Assembly: GCA_036480375.1 (NCBI GenBank)
Contig: JAZGGI010000050.1
Coordinates: 1-64,000, forward strand
From: Candidatus Zixiibacteriota bacterium
Lineage (GTDB): Bacteria > Zixibacteria > MSB-5A5 > GN15 > JAAZOE01
Reading direction: 5' to 3'
DNA length: 64,000 nt
The position numbers and the translations under genes were made by a program. The notes beneath the pieces were generated by a model. It searched no databases. It was not told where the DNA came from and worked only from the letters and a program-made list of their open reading frames with translations. Positions 8,841 to 18,802 of the stretch are shown here, in pieces. Position 1 is the first letter of the stretch, and each line of letters starts with the position of its first letter.

Positions 8841-10697
8841 TTAAATTCGGCCAACGTCTTCGGCATCACGCCGAAGGATTTCCCTGATCGGGGCGCTAAA
8901 CGGGTAATTGGAATAATCCCGCAGTAGGTTTTTATAAATTTCCAGGGATTCATCTCGACGCTCAGGATTTTCAAAATATATGTCTGCCTTTAGCTTTAAT
9001 CCATAAGGCAAAAAATAAGATTCCGGATATTGAGCTTCAAGACTATCAACCGCGGTCACGGCGTCGGCCGATAGCTTTTGCCCGACATATAAGTTGGCAA
9101 GTTTCAAATATGACACTGGTGATAAAGCCGGTATCCCAATGCGGCAAATCTTATTCAAATAAAATTCCAGGGAATCTTCCTGATTGATATAATCAAAATA
9201 CTCCGCGGCGCAATAAAGATCAATCTGTCCCGACGCGGAACCGATAGCTTCACTCAAAACAAGAGAGTAGTTAATCGCGTCATTGACATAAAACCCTCTG
9301 GGGTAGCGGCTCAGAATTTGCCTGAAAGAATCCCGGGTTGACATATACTCATTGGAAAACAATTGTATTAAGGCTTTTATGTAATCTGTTTTTTCTTTGA
9401 AACTATCATTCAATTCAAAGGTTAATAATAGAGTACAGCATGCCATCGCCGAATCGAGCTGGTTTTCTCTTATAAGAAGATTTATTAACTCGAAGCGAGC
9501 CTGTATATCATATCGCGATCTCGGCGCCGTTGAAATTACCTCATCAAGAAAATTCCTGGCCTGATCCAAATCGTCCAGATAATCTTTGTACATAACACCA
9601 ATTCTCAACCTCGCCTCAGCCTTATGAGACACCCAAACGAATTTTTCCTCAATCGAATGATAAATCTCAAGAGCCTTGTCGTATTCCCCTGTCGCCGTAT
9701 AGGATTCGGCCATTAAGAATTGCGCGTTGCCGATTATGGGCGAAATATCATAAAAAACGGTTAATACTTCACCGGCCAAAATAGTCTGTTTATATTCGCC
9801 GCTTTTGTTGCACCGTTTCATAAAATATAAAATATCATTCCCACCTTTATTGCGCAGACTGTCTATTTCGACATAAAACTCCCGAGCTTCATCGAATCGT
9901 CCCTGATCCATGAGAAGCTGTCCGTACGCGTTAACAAGTCTGAAATTCTCATAATGACTCTGAATCTGCCGGGATAAAATCGCCATGACGGTATCGGCCG
10001 ATTCCGGATAGCGGATCATCGAAACAAGTTTGGCCTCAGCCTCGGCCGCCGCCACCGAATCTTTTTCCATGTGCGTCAAATACTCGTAAGTGGCCAGATC
10101 AAAATCGCCATTGGCAGTCAGAGCATCACCCATAAAACTGGCCAGTAGAACGGAATTATTCTTAAGGATTCTTACCGAATCGATGAATTCAACGACATAA
10201 TCATAATAGCCCAAACGCTGATAATTCTGGGCAATCGATACGAGAACCGGCAGGCGATCCAATGCCATCGTAGCACTTTCAAAGAAATAATACCGTGCCG
10301 AATCAAGGTCTCCGATTAGCAAATGCGCGTCACCGGCGTTGTGCATCAGCATAAAATTAACAGGCTCCGATTGAATCCTCAGCCTCATCAACGCGACTAA
10401 TTTACCGTAATTTTTGCCTTTTTTATAGCATTGAGCCAGCAACGATTTTAGTATGAGATCATCGGAACTTCTATTCAATTCATTTTCGGCCAAAGCGCTC
10501 GCCATTTCATATTGACCCATCGCCATCAAACGCCTGACGCGGTCAACCGTGGCGCTATTCAAGTTATCCTTTTTTAACGGGGATTGATCATTATCCTGAC
10601 GAGGCGAAACGGCCTCATCCCTTTGAGCCATTACCGAAACCGCATTGAATGATAGCCAAACGATAAAAAATATTCCCAATAGCTTATTTGTTTTCAT
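8841..10697 (-). CDS. Periplasmic or outer-membrane TPR-repeat protein
   Basis: 618 residues with a Sec signal peptide (MKTNKLLGIFFIVWLSFNAV, cleavage near VMA-Q). The mature protein is made of tetratricopeptide-type helical pairs, for example YEMASALAENELNR, GEYDKALEIYHSIEEKF and ESLEIYKNLLRDYS. TPR proteins act as scaffolds. The gene starts inside the end of the DUF4175 gene (14-nt overlap), implying translational coupling and a shared role in the envelope. Confidence 0.75.
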   Translation of the reverse strand: MKTNKLLGIFFIVWLSFNAVSVMAQRDEAVSPRQDNDQSPLKKDNLNSATVDRVRRLMAMGQYEMASALAENELNRSSDDLILKSLLAQCYKKGKNYGKLVALMRLRIQSEPVNFMLMHNAGDAHLLIGDLDSARYYFFESATMALDRLPVLVSIAQNYQRLGYYDYVVEFIDSVRILKNNSVLLASFMGDALTANGDFDLATYEYLTHMEKDSVAAAEAEAKLVSMIRYPESADTVMAILSRQIQSHYENFRLVNAYGQLLMDQGRFDEAREFYVEIDSLRNKGGNDILYFMKRCNKSGEYKQTILAGEVLTVFYDISPIIGNAQFLMAESYTATGEYDKALEIYHSIEEKFVWVSHKAEARLRIGVMYKDYLDDLDQARNFLDEVISTAPRSRYDIQARFELINLLIRENQLDSAMACCTLLLTFELNDSFKEKTDYIKALIQLFSNEYMSTRDSFRQILSRYPRGFYVNDAINYSLVLSEAIGSASGQIDLYCAAEYFDYINQEDSLEFYLNKICRIGIPALSPVSYLKLANLYVGQKLSADAVTAVDSLEAQYPESYFLPYGLKLKADIYFENPERRDESLEIYKNLLRDYSNYPFSAPIREILRRDAEDVGRI

Positions 10698-13600
10698 CAG
10701 CCTGATGTCTCATACCGGAGAGAGCTTTGAAATATGCCTTAATTTGCTGTTCATATTGCCGCGGATATCCCTCTTTCAAATATTGATTGAGTCTATCCTG
10801 TAGAGTTTCCGGTCCTACCATATTGTCATCATCGAGCGCTCCCGGAGAGGCTCTTAGTATATCCTTCCCGATCACCGATTGTCTTTCTTTGGTAAAATCA
10901 CGCCGGTTTAATGATTTTTGTACATCGAGCATTCGCGAATAAACCCGCAATTGCCGATCAACTAATTCCTGCCCGGCCTGGCCTTCCTCGAGTAATCCTT
11001 CGATCTCTTTAATCTCATCAGAAAGAGCGTCAAGACGGCCCAATATATCCCGTCTATTTCCAAATTCTTTCTGGAGTTCTTCCAACGATTTGCGAACGGT
11101 TCCCTGTTCCCCCGCCAGCCGTTTCAAAGCCTGGCGAGTTGCGTTGGGATTTTTTCCGGGATTATTGCATTCCTGCTGTGTCTGTTGATTAATCTCGTTT
11201 TGTTTTTGACACATAGATTGCATTTTCTGATTATTCTTATTGCATGATCCGCCTTTATTGCAATCATTCTGTTCCTCAAGGCCGTCAAGCAACTTAACCG
11301 ACGCTCGATTGAGATTATACATCGCCTCCTGCTGGCTATCGTATGCGGCGGAGGTGCGCCGCTCACCAAGATTATCGCAGGAAGATTGCATATTCTGCCG
11401 GCTTTGCTCAAGAAATGACCGCGTCTCGGCCGCTAAAAACGGTGATTTTTTGCTTAGTTCATTAACTCTTTGTATTAAAGAATTCACCGATTCCCGCAGC
11501 GTCATCTGTTCCGCAGCCATTTTTCTCAGATAATCAGTTTGGGCTGAGCCGTTTTTTATAGCCTCATAAATATCTTCCTGCTTCTGTGACAAATAATTGG
11601 CGTCATTAATTGCGTTGAGCATTTCCTGGGCCAATTTACGGCCCTCTTCATCCGCGAAAGCGGCCATAGTCTCCTGTAGTTTGCCCACCAAACCGCTCAA
11701 TTTTCGAGACGCCTCTTCACCATGCGGTTTCGCCTGGTTCGCGTTTTTATTATTTAGTTCCTGCTCCATCTGATTCATATCCGAACCGGCCTGATTATCC
11801 TTAACCGCGTCGGCAAAACTATTTTGCAATTCCGCATTCTGCAGTTCCGATTTCTCAATTAAATCTTTTAATTTATCAGCCTCATTCTTGAGCGCCTCCA
11901 TTTGCTTCTGGAGCTTATCTTCTCTTCGGGACAGTCGCGGATATTCATCGTCCGATTTCAACTGCTGCGTTTCGACATTAACGCGATTCTGCTCCAAAAG
12001 CATTTCTTCGGCCATCTTAAGCATAGCCGCCATCTTCTGTTCAATCTGCATCCTCTTCAAAAGCTCCACCGAGCGTTCCAGTCTTTTGAGCATCTCTTCC
12101 TGAGAAACCTGAAATTCCTTCATCGCCTGTTCTATCTCTTCCGGACTCATATTCTTCAGGGCTTCGGCGAGTTTGCGCATCGCTTCTTTCATTTCGGGCG
12201 TGGCGATTTCATTAAACAATTTCTGCAGCTCCATCATTTTTTGCATAATTTGTTCAGACAGAAGATTGTTTTGCTCCATTTGTTTTATCGATTCTTCCAT
12301 ATGCTCGGCCATCTTCTCGATATTCTCCGCGGTGAGATTCTGCTGCTTGACCATGTTTTCCAATTCCCTGGATTTCTTCCAGTCAATCTTTTTGGCCGAT
12401 TTCATCTCACGCGCCAACTCTTTTAACTGGTCAGCCATCTTACGCTGTTCCTGCAGTATTTTTTCCGCCTTAAAAATACGGGTTTCCTGCTGGGCGTCAG
12501 TTTCCGCGATTATTTCGTCAATGGAGGGCAACCGAGCCGCGTAAACCCGAGTGCTGGTTGTCTTGGGTCCTGAAATGACATCGTTATCGGATATCTCGAA
12601 GTGATATAGAATTAAATCTGACGGCAGCAAATTGAAGCGGTCAACATCCCAGTTAAAGGTAACCTCGCCCTCGGTCGAAATATCATCCGAAAAATTAATC
12701 ACCGCGACATTTTCTTCCCCTTGCCGGCCGCCTGTAATTATTTGATATTTCATAACCAGCGAGCCGAAGCCGAAATCATCGGATATATAAAGGTCGAAGG
12801 GAATCATCATCCGATCGTCGAAATTTATATCATATGCGGGATAGTTGACTTTTATATAAGGATACTCATCCGGAATCGCCGTCACCATATATTCAATCGG
12901 ATCCGGATTAGTCTCGCCATTTTTGTCATAAAGGCGAAGATGGTAAGAAAAATCATTTTGAATGATGAAGTTTATTTTGCCGATAGATTTTTCAAAATCA
13001 ATCGGCAATTTGACCGAATCATCCCTGATAAGATACCCTGATTCAATATTGCGGTTTGCCTCGATTTCAAGATATGAGCGACTGCCTACTAAAGCCGCGA
13101 ACGAACCGTTATTCTCATCGGCGATTAAATCCGCCAGCCCGGTATAACGGGGTGAGCGTATTGTTAGCTTAAGGTTTGATACCCGGGGTTTTTCCACGAT
13201 ATTTATGGCGTACTTTTCCGAAGTGACTTCGCCAGCAACAATATAATAATCAAAAGACCTTCTGACCTGCTTTAACGTTATGCCGAAGGGGAGAGTATCA
13301 ACATGAAAATTACCGTTACCATTGACTGAAAAATTATAGGAATTGGCGACCGGAATTTTCTCAGATTGCCAGCGGCCTTCGGCGAATTTATAAAAAATCT
13401 CAAGTTCCTTCGGGAATCTGCCGCCAATGAGTTGCCCCCCGATTTCGATATCCGAATATTTTACTTTTTCTGCGTTTCCGGGCTGAACGGTAACCGAGAA
13501 TCCGGAGGGAGGAGCGACTCTGATCGTGGGATGTGAATAAACATCCAGCGCATTGGAAAATATCCCAGGCATAATAATTGCGACTAACGTTGCAACGACG

Positions 13601-14076
13601 GCAACAACTGTTCCGGATCTTAATTTTCTGAATAACGGGTAACCGGAAACGATTTCATTGAAATTAATTTCCCGAGTAAGTTCAAGAGCCTGTTTGCCAG
13701 TCATATCAATAAGAGTCGGGGAGAAGTTGGTTTTTTCGAGATTTAAATCGCGGAACTGCAGGGCGGCTACCAACCGATTCTTCAAATCCGGGTACTTTTT
13801 CTCAATCATCAAAGCCGCCGAAATCAAATCGCCGCCTTTTTTGACCGGTTTATACACATACCGATAAATCGCAAAAAACAATAACCCGCCTGCCGTAGCC
13901 ATTAAGAATAATTTTAGATAGACCGGCAAAATAATCACCACCGCGATCGCCGATAATAACAATCCCAAACCGATAATGGTAGAAATCGTCGCGACGACTC
14001 CGGCCCCGAATATAATTATCCTGTTTTTCAGGATAACCCCTTTTAATCGTTTTTCCAGTTGAAGCAATTGTACCAT
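10684..14076 (-). CDS. DUF4175-family membrane protein with long coiled coil
   Basis: 1130 residues. Two N-terminal membrane segments (about residues 19-65), a third near residue 155, then Ig-like beta domains (about residues 180-500), then a very long Gln/Glu/Lys/Met-rich coiled coil (about 510-1060) with repeated EQMKELQ-type heptads. This is the layout of DUF4175 proteins, which in other genomes often sit beside DUF4159, MoxR and BatA-type genes (known of the family). Function is not established; a structural or tension-bearing envelope role is inference. It is coupled to the downstream TPR gene and lies 55 nt after the DUF4159 gene. Confidence 0.8.
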   Translation of the reverse strand: MVQLLQLEKRLKGVILKNRIIIFGAGVVATISTIIGLGLLLSAIAVVIILPVYLKLFLMATAGGLLFFAIYRYVYKPVKKGGDLISAALMIEKKYPDLKNRLVAALQFRDLNLEKTNFSPTLIDMTGKQALELTREINFNEIVSGYPLFRKLRSGTVVAVVATLVAIIMPGIFSNALDVYSHPTIRVAPPSGFSVTVQPGNAEKVKYSDIEIGGQLIGGRFPKELEIFYKFAEGRWQSEKIPVANSYNFSVNGNGNFHVDTLPFGITLKQVRRSFDYYIVAGEVTSEKYAINIVEKPRVSNLKLTIRSPRYTGLADLIADENNGSFAALVGSRSYLEIEANRNIESGYLIRDDSVKLPIDFEKSIGKINFIIQNDFSYHLRLYDKNGETNPDPIEYMVTAIPDEYPYIKVNYPAYDINFDDRMMIPFDLYISDDFGFGSLVMKYQIITGGRQGEENVAVINFSDDISTEGEVTFNWDVDRFNLLPSDLILYHFEISDNDVISGPKTTSTRVYAARLPSIDEIIAETDAQQETRIFKAEKILQEQRKMADQLKELAREMKSAKKIDWKKSRELENMVKQQNLTAENIEKMAEHMEESIKQMEQNNLLSEQIMQKMMELQKLFNEIATPEMKEAMRKLAEALKNMSPEEIEQAMKEFQVSQEEMLKRLERSVELLKRMQIEQKMAAMLKMAEEMLLEQNRVNVETQQLKSDDEYPRLSRREDKLQKQMEALKNEADKLKDLIEKSELQNAELQNSFADAVKDNQAGSDMNQMEQELNNKNANQAKPHGEEASRKLSGLVGKLQETMAAFADEEGRKLAQEMLNAINDANYLSQKQEDIYEAIKNGSAQTDYLRKMAAEQMTLRESVNSLIQRVNELSKKSPFLAAETRSFLEQSRQNMQSSCDNLGERRTSAAYDSQQEAMYNLNRASVKLLDGLEEQNDCNKGGSCNKNNQKMQSMCQKQNEINQQTQQECNNPGKNPNATRQALKRLAGEQGTVRKSLEELQKEFGNRRDILGRLDALSDEIKEIEGLLEEGQAGQELVDRQLRVYSRMLDVQKSLNRRDFTKERQSVIGKDILRASPGALDDDNMVGPETLQDRLNQYLKEGYPRQYEQQIKAYFKALSGMRHQADENK

Positions 14077-14131
14077 GTCATTATCCCGATAAAGGCTCTA
14101 AATTTATTGACGGCAAACGGCGGGTATAAGT

Positions 14132-14857
14132 TTAGTATGCCATCGCGTAAGCTACTATATTTAAACCCATTTTCAGGGCTTCAAGTCTTTTTTCCGGCGG
14201 ATCGTTATGAACATGCTCATCTTCCCAGCCATCGACAATATCAGATTCAAACAGGTAAAAAAATACAATCCGCCCGTCAATTACAATACCCCGGCCGGAA
14301 GCTGGCTTATTATCATGTTCGTGAATTTTGGGCGGCCCGTTAGGAAAATCAAAAAACGAATGGTAAATGGGGTGGTCAAAAGGAATTTCCTGCAAAGGAT
14401 TGCCCGGAAATAAATCGGCGGCCGCCGTCCTGACCGATTTATCCATACCATAAGAATCGTTAATCAATAAAAATCCGCCGGTAAGGAGATATTGGCGTAA
14501 ACGAGTCATTTCATTTTCAGTAAATATTATCACGCCATGCCCGGTCGCGAACAAAAAAGGATATGAAAACAAATCATCATCTTCAATCCTGACCTGCTTT
14601 TCCTCCAAATCAACCGGCCATCCGGTTTGTTCTGCAATAAAAATCAGCAAATTGGGCGCCGCCGAATTGCCCTCGTACCAGTCGCCGCCGCCGCCGTAAT
14701 GAAGCCTCGTCAAGGTTATTGACGACGGATTCTGTGACTTTATAGTCGTCGCCCGCGCGAACGGATTAGTTCCGGGAATTTGATTCAATTGATCCTGCGC
14801 CGGAATGTTCGATACGGCTAATAGACAAATTAAGGCTGTCAAAATCTGATACTTCAT
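14132..14857 (-). CDS. DUF4159 domain protein, secreted
   Basis: 241 residues with a signal peptide (MKYQILTALICLLAVSNIPA, then QDQ). DUF4159 hallmarks are visible: FARATTIKSQNP, LHYGGGGDWYEGNSAAPNLL, YPFLFATGHG, LRQYLLTGGFLLINDSYG and FDHPIYHSFF. The fold is related to glutamine-amidotransferase-like domains without the catalytic triad (established for the family). First gene of the DUF4159-DUF4175-TPR unit on the reverse strand, so it probably works with them in the periplasm. Confidence 0.85.
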   Translation of the reverse strand: MKYQILTALICLLAVSNIPAQDQLNQIPGTNPFARATTIKSQNPSSITLTRLHYGGGGDWYEGNSAAPNLLIFIAEQTGWPVDLEEKQVRIEDDDLFSYPFLFATGHGVIIFTENEMTRLRQYLLTGGFLLINDSYGMDKSVRTAAADLFPGNPLQEIPFDHPIYHSFFDFPNGPPKIHEHDNKPASGRGIVIDGRIVFFYLFESDIVDGWEDEHVHNDPPEKRLEALKMGLNIVAYAMAY

Positions 14858-15085
14858 ACCAATAATATTATACTGCCAAATCCCAAAATTGATAGAAAAA
14901 AATGAGACGATTTGGGTTTTTATTTTGATTTTCCCCGTATCAGAGGCGTAGTTTCTCTTGCGTTTGAGTTTATCAAATAATTAATTTAGACCGTCGTCCA
15001 GGGGCGCCAATAAATAATCTTTATGAATTTGACTATCCTGGGCCAAACCTGTAAATAGTAAAAAACAAATACAGGGAGAGAAATT

Positions 15086-16009
15086 ATGCCGTTAGCTTCA
15101 CTTATTGATATGTATGCCAAGGCGAATAGGGAATATTACGCCATACCGCAATTTAACGTAAATAACCTGGAATTCATCCAGGCCGCTATGGAAGTTTCCG
15201 AAGAAATGAAAGCGCCGGTCATTCTGGCCGCCTCGACCTCAGCTATCAAATATGCAGGCATTGATTATATGATGGGGATGGTCAGAGCTGGCGCCGCCAA
15301 TGTTTCCATCCCGGTCGCCATGCATCTTGACCACGGCGCCACTCCGGCCGATGCCAAAATGTGCATTGACGCCGGATTCACTTCGGTTATGATCGACGCC
15401 TCTAAAGAGTCGCTGGAAAAAAATATCTCAATCACTCAGGAAGTAATGGCCATGGCCAAATCCAAAGGAATTTGTGTCGAGGCCGAACTTGGCCTCTTAG
15501 GCGGTATCGAAGACGACGTCGTGGTTGATGAAAAAGATGCCTTCTTGACTGACCCGGAAGAAGCTGAAAGATTTATCAAAGAATCTGGCTGCCATGCGTT
15601 AGCAATCGCTGTTGGGACAAGTCACGGGGCTTACAAATTCAAACATACACCCGAGTTGGCGATGGATCGTATCACCCAAATAAAAGAAAAAACCGGAGCC
15701 GCTCTCGTACTCCACGGCGCCAGCGGTGTGCCCAAAGATTTACTTGACCTGGCGTCAAGGTACGGCGCCGAACTCCCCGGAGCAATGGGTGTTCCCGATG
15801 AGGCATATGCCGAGGCGGTCAAACGAGGTATAAACAAAATCAATATCGATACCGACTTGAGGCTGGCTTTTATGAGTCATATTCGTGAATTCCTGGCCAA
15901 CAACCCCAGCCAGTTTGACCCGCGCAAAATATTAAAACCGGCCAAAGAAGCGATCAAAGTTCAAATGCGCAATAAAATCAAATTATTCGGCTGTGAGGGG
16001 AAAGGATAA
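15086..16009 (+). CDS. fba: Class II fructose-1,6-bisphosphate aldolase
   Basis: 307 residues, ATG with GGGAGAG upstream. Cleaves fructose 1,6-bisphosphate to glyceraldehyde 3-phosphate and dihydroxyacetone phosphate in glycolysis, or the reverse in gluconeogenesis. Zn-binding and active-site motifs are visible: AMHLDHGATP (catalytic Asp and metal His), VEAELGLLGG, AIAVGTSHGAYKF (metal His), LVLHGASGVP (third metal His) and KINIDTDLR (phosphate binding). The length fits the GatY/KbaY-like and class IIB group. It stands alone, convergent with the barrel gene behind a shared terminator. Confidence 0.93.
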   Translation: MPLASLIDMYAKANREYYAIPQFNVNNLEFIQAAMEVSEEMKAPVILAASTSAIKYAGIDYMMGMVRAGAANVSIPVAMHLDHGATPADAKMCIDAGFTSVMIDASKESLEKNISITQEVMAMAKSKGICVEAELGLLGGIEDDVVVDEKDAFLTDPEEAERFIKESGCHALAIAVGTSHGAYKFKHTPELAMDRITQIKEKTGAALVLHGASGVPKDLLDLASRYGAELPGAMGVPDEAYAEAVKRGINKINIDTDLRLAFMSHIREFLANNPSQFDPRKILKPAKEAIKVQMRNKIKLFGCEGKG

Positions 16010-16056
16010 TAGGGATCTGCAATCTGAAATTCCAATAAATAATAAATTTCGAAAAT

Positions 16057-16086
16057 AAAATGGCGGATTGAATCTCCGCCATTTTT
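16057..16086. terminator. Bidirectional terminator between aldolase and barrel genes
   Basis: Inverted repeat TGGCGGA / TCCGCCA with a 7-nt loop, flanked by AAAA on the left and TTTTT on the right, so it works for both convergent genes. Confidence 0.8.
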
Positions 16087-16091
16087 AATTT

Positions 16092-17108
16092 CTAAAACGT
16101 CCCGGTAATTGAAAACGTTATCGACTTCTGAGTACTTTTTAGATCATAATCAAGACCGCGATAGAAATCCCCTGTGTCATCATAATTGGGACTCGCTGGA
16201 TCATCACCATACCATTCCTGCCTTTGTTCGCCTGCAGTACTAATGCTCAAGTATCGATACCCAAGACTGAGTGATATACTTGACCCGTTTGCGGATTTTT
16301 TGAATGGCCATTCGATATCTCCCGATAATATTAATGTCGCCCCGCTGCATGTTCCTCTGCCTTCTTTATTTCGTAAAACATGATCATCAAAATCTCTGCC
16401 AAATGTTAATGGTGAAAAACCAATATTGGCATTTAAGCTCACAGGATTCAATGCCCGGATCTGACTTTTTAAAGCGATATATGGAATATGATAGGTATAT
16501 TGGTTTATCCCGACCAGAGTATCTTCATGGGATTGAAAATTCAGACTATCAAATTGATCATTTTCGTATATAAGAAACCAGCCATCCAAACCAATTGCCT
16601 CAAATTCGAATTTCTGATACATATATCCTAAAGCACCACTAATAGAGAATTTTGGCTTATTGGCAAAATCAAATTCAACATTAATATCAATATCTGTAGC
16701 TCTTAATGTAACATCTGATTCAGAATAAACGGTCATTTCATCGAAATCATATGTTAAAGATTTTTGCCAATCAGAATCCGTGGTTGGCGTGTCTGGATCC
16801 TGAAGATTAGTAAAATAACTTAGATTCAAAGACCAATTCAAATCACCTTTAAGTTTACCTATTAATGAAAGATTACCTCCCCCCATATATGTATCAAGCG
16901 GACATTCTATCTCACTATCGAATTGTGTTAAATCATTATAATAAAAATATGAAAATCTCTCAGTAAACGTAAGATGCAATAATGTTGATCCCGATGTTTT
17001 GCGGCTCTCCAGAGATGCTTTGACCTTCAAGTAATCACCCAAAATTCCTGAAGTAGCCGTTGAAGAAAGAATTAGCCCCAGAATCGCAAGAACAATTAAT
17101 CGTTTCAA
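16092..17108 (-). CDS. Outer-membrane beta-barrel protein
   Basis: 338 residues. The start is TTG, placed 5 nt after GGGAGG. Signal peptide MKRLIVLAILGLILSSTA, then alternating amphipathic strands rich in Tyr, Phe and Ser (GNLSLIGKLKGDLNWSLNLS, ISLSLGYRYLSIST), ending in SITFSITGTF with the terminal Phe expected for BAM-assembled barrels. About 12-14 strands are likely. No family recognised; transport or structural role unknown. The 5' leader has a small hairpin at 17125-17142. Confidence 0.65.
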   Translation of the reverse strand: MKRLIVLAILGLILSSTATSGILGDYLKVKASLESRKTSGSTLLHLTFTERFSYFYYNDLTQFDSEIECPLDTYMGGGNLSLIGKLKGDLNWSLNLSYFTNLQDPDTPTTDSDWQKSLTYDFDEMTVYSESDVTLRATDIDINVEFDFANKPKFSISGALGYMYQKFEFEAIGLDGWFLIYENDQFDSLNFQSHEDTLVGINQYTYHIPYIALKSQIRALNPVSLNANIGFSPLTFGRDFDDHVLRNKEGRGTCSGATLILSGDIEWPFKKSANGSSISLSLGYRYLSISTAGEQRQEWYGDDPASPNYDDTGDFYRGLDYDLKSTQKSITFSITGTF

Positions 17109-17124
17109 TATTACCTCCCGCTTT

Positions 17125-17142
17125 ACCTCTATAGATAGAGGT
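17125..17142. promoter_or_regulatory. Small inverted repeat in the leader of the barrel gene
   Basis: ACCTCTAT / ATAGAGGT with a 2-nt centre, just upstream of the ribosome-binding site of the TTG-started barrel gene. Another repeat, GAAAACAG / CTGTTTTC, lies at 17173-17196 without a T-run. Could be an operator or an mRNA hairpin. Confidence 0.3.
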
Positions 17143-17267
17143 CAATAAATTATTTACTGCCTCTCAGTCCCCGAAAACAGTCCCGTTTCTGTTTTCAAAG
17201 AAAAAAAATAATATATACCGGATTGTCAAGTACAGGATCGAGAATTCCAAAAAAAGCGGATTATATT

Positions 17268-18650
17268 TTAATTTTTGAACGGTTCTAAATGAAGGGTAAT
17301 CGATTTCAGTTCAGGCATCTCCTCATGCAATTTTTCCTGAACCCGAATGGAAACCGAATCGGTTCTCGCCAGAGTCATCTTCCCATCAAGACGCATATCG
17401 GCCGAGAGCGCCAGACCGTCTTTATGGGGTGTTAAAACAATATTGTGACAATCTTCGACATCGTGAAACGATTCCACAATGGATTTGACTCTTTCCGCAA
17501 CCCAGTCAATATCGGGAGGGGCACCTCCGGCCAAAGATGTTTCCGATTTATAAGGCTGAGTGTGTATAACGATTTTTTTCAAGCCCTTGACGGTTTCATG
17601 GAGCTTTTTAGTTATTTCGCCAGTCAAATTGTGAGCGTCATCAAGAGTCTTATCGCCGGGCATTTCGATATGCATCGATACAAAATGACCGCCGTCTTCT
17701 TCGCCTATAATGACATGATGCGTCGAAAGTCCAAATGATGATACCACAAACCGGATAGCCGATGTTATCTCTTCCGATTCAGGGGAGACCGGCCGAAATG
17801 AACAGGTGACGTCGACATCTTTCATGGCCAGCCGTACTTTTTCATTTAACCAGCTTTTCAATTCGCTGGCTCGAGCAAAACTCAAAGAGCGGTCAACATC
17901 CAGAATCAATTCAGCGAACGTCGTCCGGCCGTCGCTTCTCAATCGAATAGAATCAACCCCAATGACTTCCGGCTCAGATGTAACGATATCGATTATTATC
18001 CCTTCCGTATCCAGGGGGGCCCGATCCAGCAATACGTCTATGGATTGTTTTCCCAAACGATAAATAGCCGTTAAAATAAATATTGCTACGCCAATGGCTG
18101 CGACAGCGTCAGCCATTGGCCAACCCATTGATACAGCGGCCAATCCAAACAAAACCACCAGCGAAGAATAAATATCGGTCGAAAAATTCAAAGCGTCGGC
18201 TTCCAGGGCCTGGCTTTTGTACTTTTTTGCCGTCCGCCTTAAAGCCCGGACTCGAGTTATATCAATTATAATCGCCGCAACAATTACAATATAAGCCCAG
18301 GGAGTCATATCGATGACTGATTCACCCGAAGTCAATCGCCCGATCGCCTCATATATTATCCAGATGCAGGTCAGAAGCAATATAATTACCTGAGCCAGCG
18401 CAGCTAATGATTCCACTTTGCCGTGCCCAAAATGATGATGTTGATCGGCCGGCCGGTCAGAAATCCGCACCGCAAAATAGGTAATTATCGATGCCCCCAT
18501 ATCAAGAAGGGAATGCAACGCATCGGTTAGAATTGCCAACGAACCCGTCATTAGGCCAACCGTCGATTTGCCGACAATCATTACAACAGCGGCCAGAATT
18601 GAATATAACGCGACCGCTCTCTTCTCATTTTTTGGGTCAGGATTATTCAT
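17268..18650 (-). CDS. Cation diffusion facilitator (CDF) family metal exporter
   Basis: 460 residues from the ATG at 18650; an in-frame TTG at 18692 adds 14 residues but no better signal. Six membrane helices (about residues 15-200), then a cytoplasmic dimerisation domain with a second repeated domain, making it longer than the usual 300. TM2 has DALHSLLDMG (H-x3-D) and TM5 has DALNFSTDIYSS (N-x3-D), where Zn transporters normally have His. A His-rich loop, DQHHHFGHGK, lies between TM2 and TM3. Proton-coupled efflux of Zn, Mn, Fe or Co is expected; the TM5 substitution leaves the metal uncertain. No regulator adjacent. Confidence 0.87.
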   Translation of the reverse strand: MNNPDPKNEKRAVALYSILAAVVMIVGKSTVGLMTGSLAILTDALHSLLDMGASIITYFAVRISDRPADQHHHFGHGKVESLAALAQVIILLLTCIWIIYEAIGRLTSGESVIDMTPWAYIVIVAAIIIDITRVRALRRTAKKYKSQALEADALNFSTDIYSSLVVLFGLAAVSMGWPMADAVAAIGVAIFILTAIYRLGKQSIDVLLDRAPLDTEGIIIDIVTSEPEVIGVDSIRLRSDGRTTFAELILDVDRSLSFARASELKSWLNEKVRLAMKDVDVTCSFRPVSPESEEITSAIRFVVSSFGLSTHHVIIGEEDGGHFVSMHIEMPGDKTLDDAHNLTGEITKKLHETVKGLKKIVIHTQPYKSETSLAGGAPPDIDWVAERVKSIVESFHDVEDCHNIVLTPHKDGLALSADMRLDGKMTLARTDSVSIRVQEKLHEEMPELKSITLHLEPFKN

Positions 18651-18802
18651 AATAACCGACAAAAGTTTAATATCTTTTCGCCTGAGATGCAATTATAAAT
18701 TGAATGAAGTTTAATCACATTTTTATTAAAATCGAAAAATACCTTAACTGGCAATTAATATTATTGAATAATTTCCGACAATAATTTTAAGTGGGGGGCT
18801 TT

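Noticed and set aside
11902-12426. 174-codon open frame opposite the DUF4175 gene
   Set aside because: Antisense to the coiled coil; its Phe/His/Leu-rich composition mirrors the Glu/Gln/Lys codons of the real gene.
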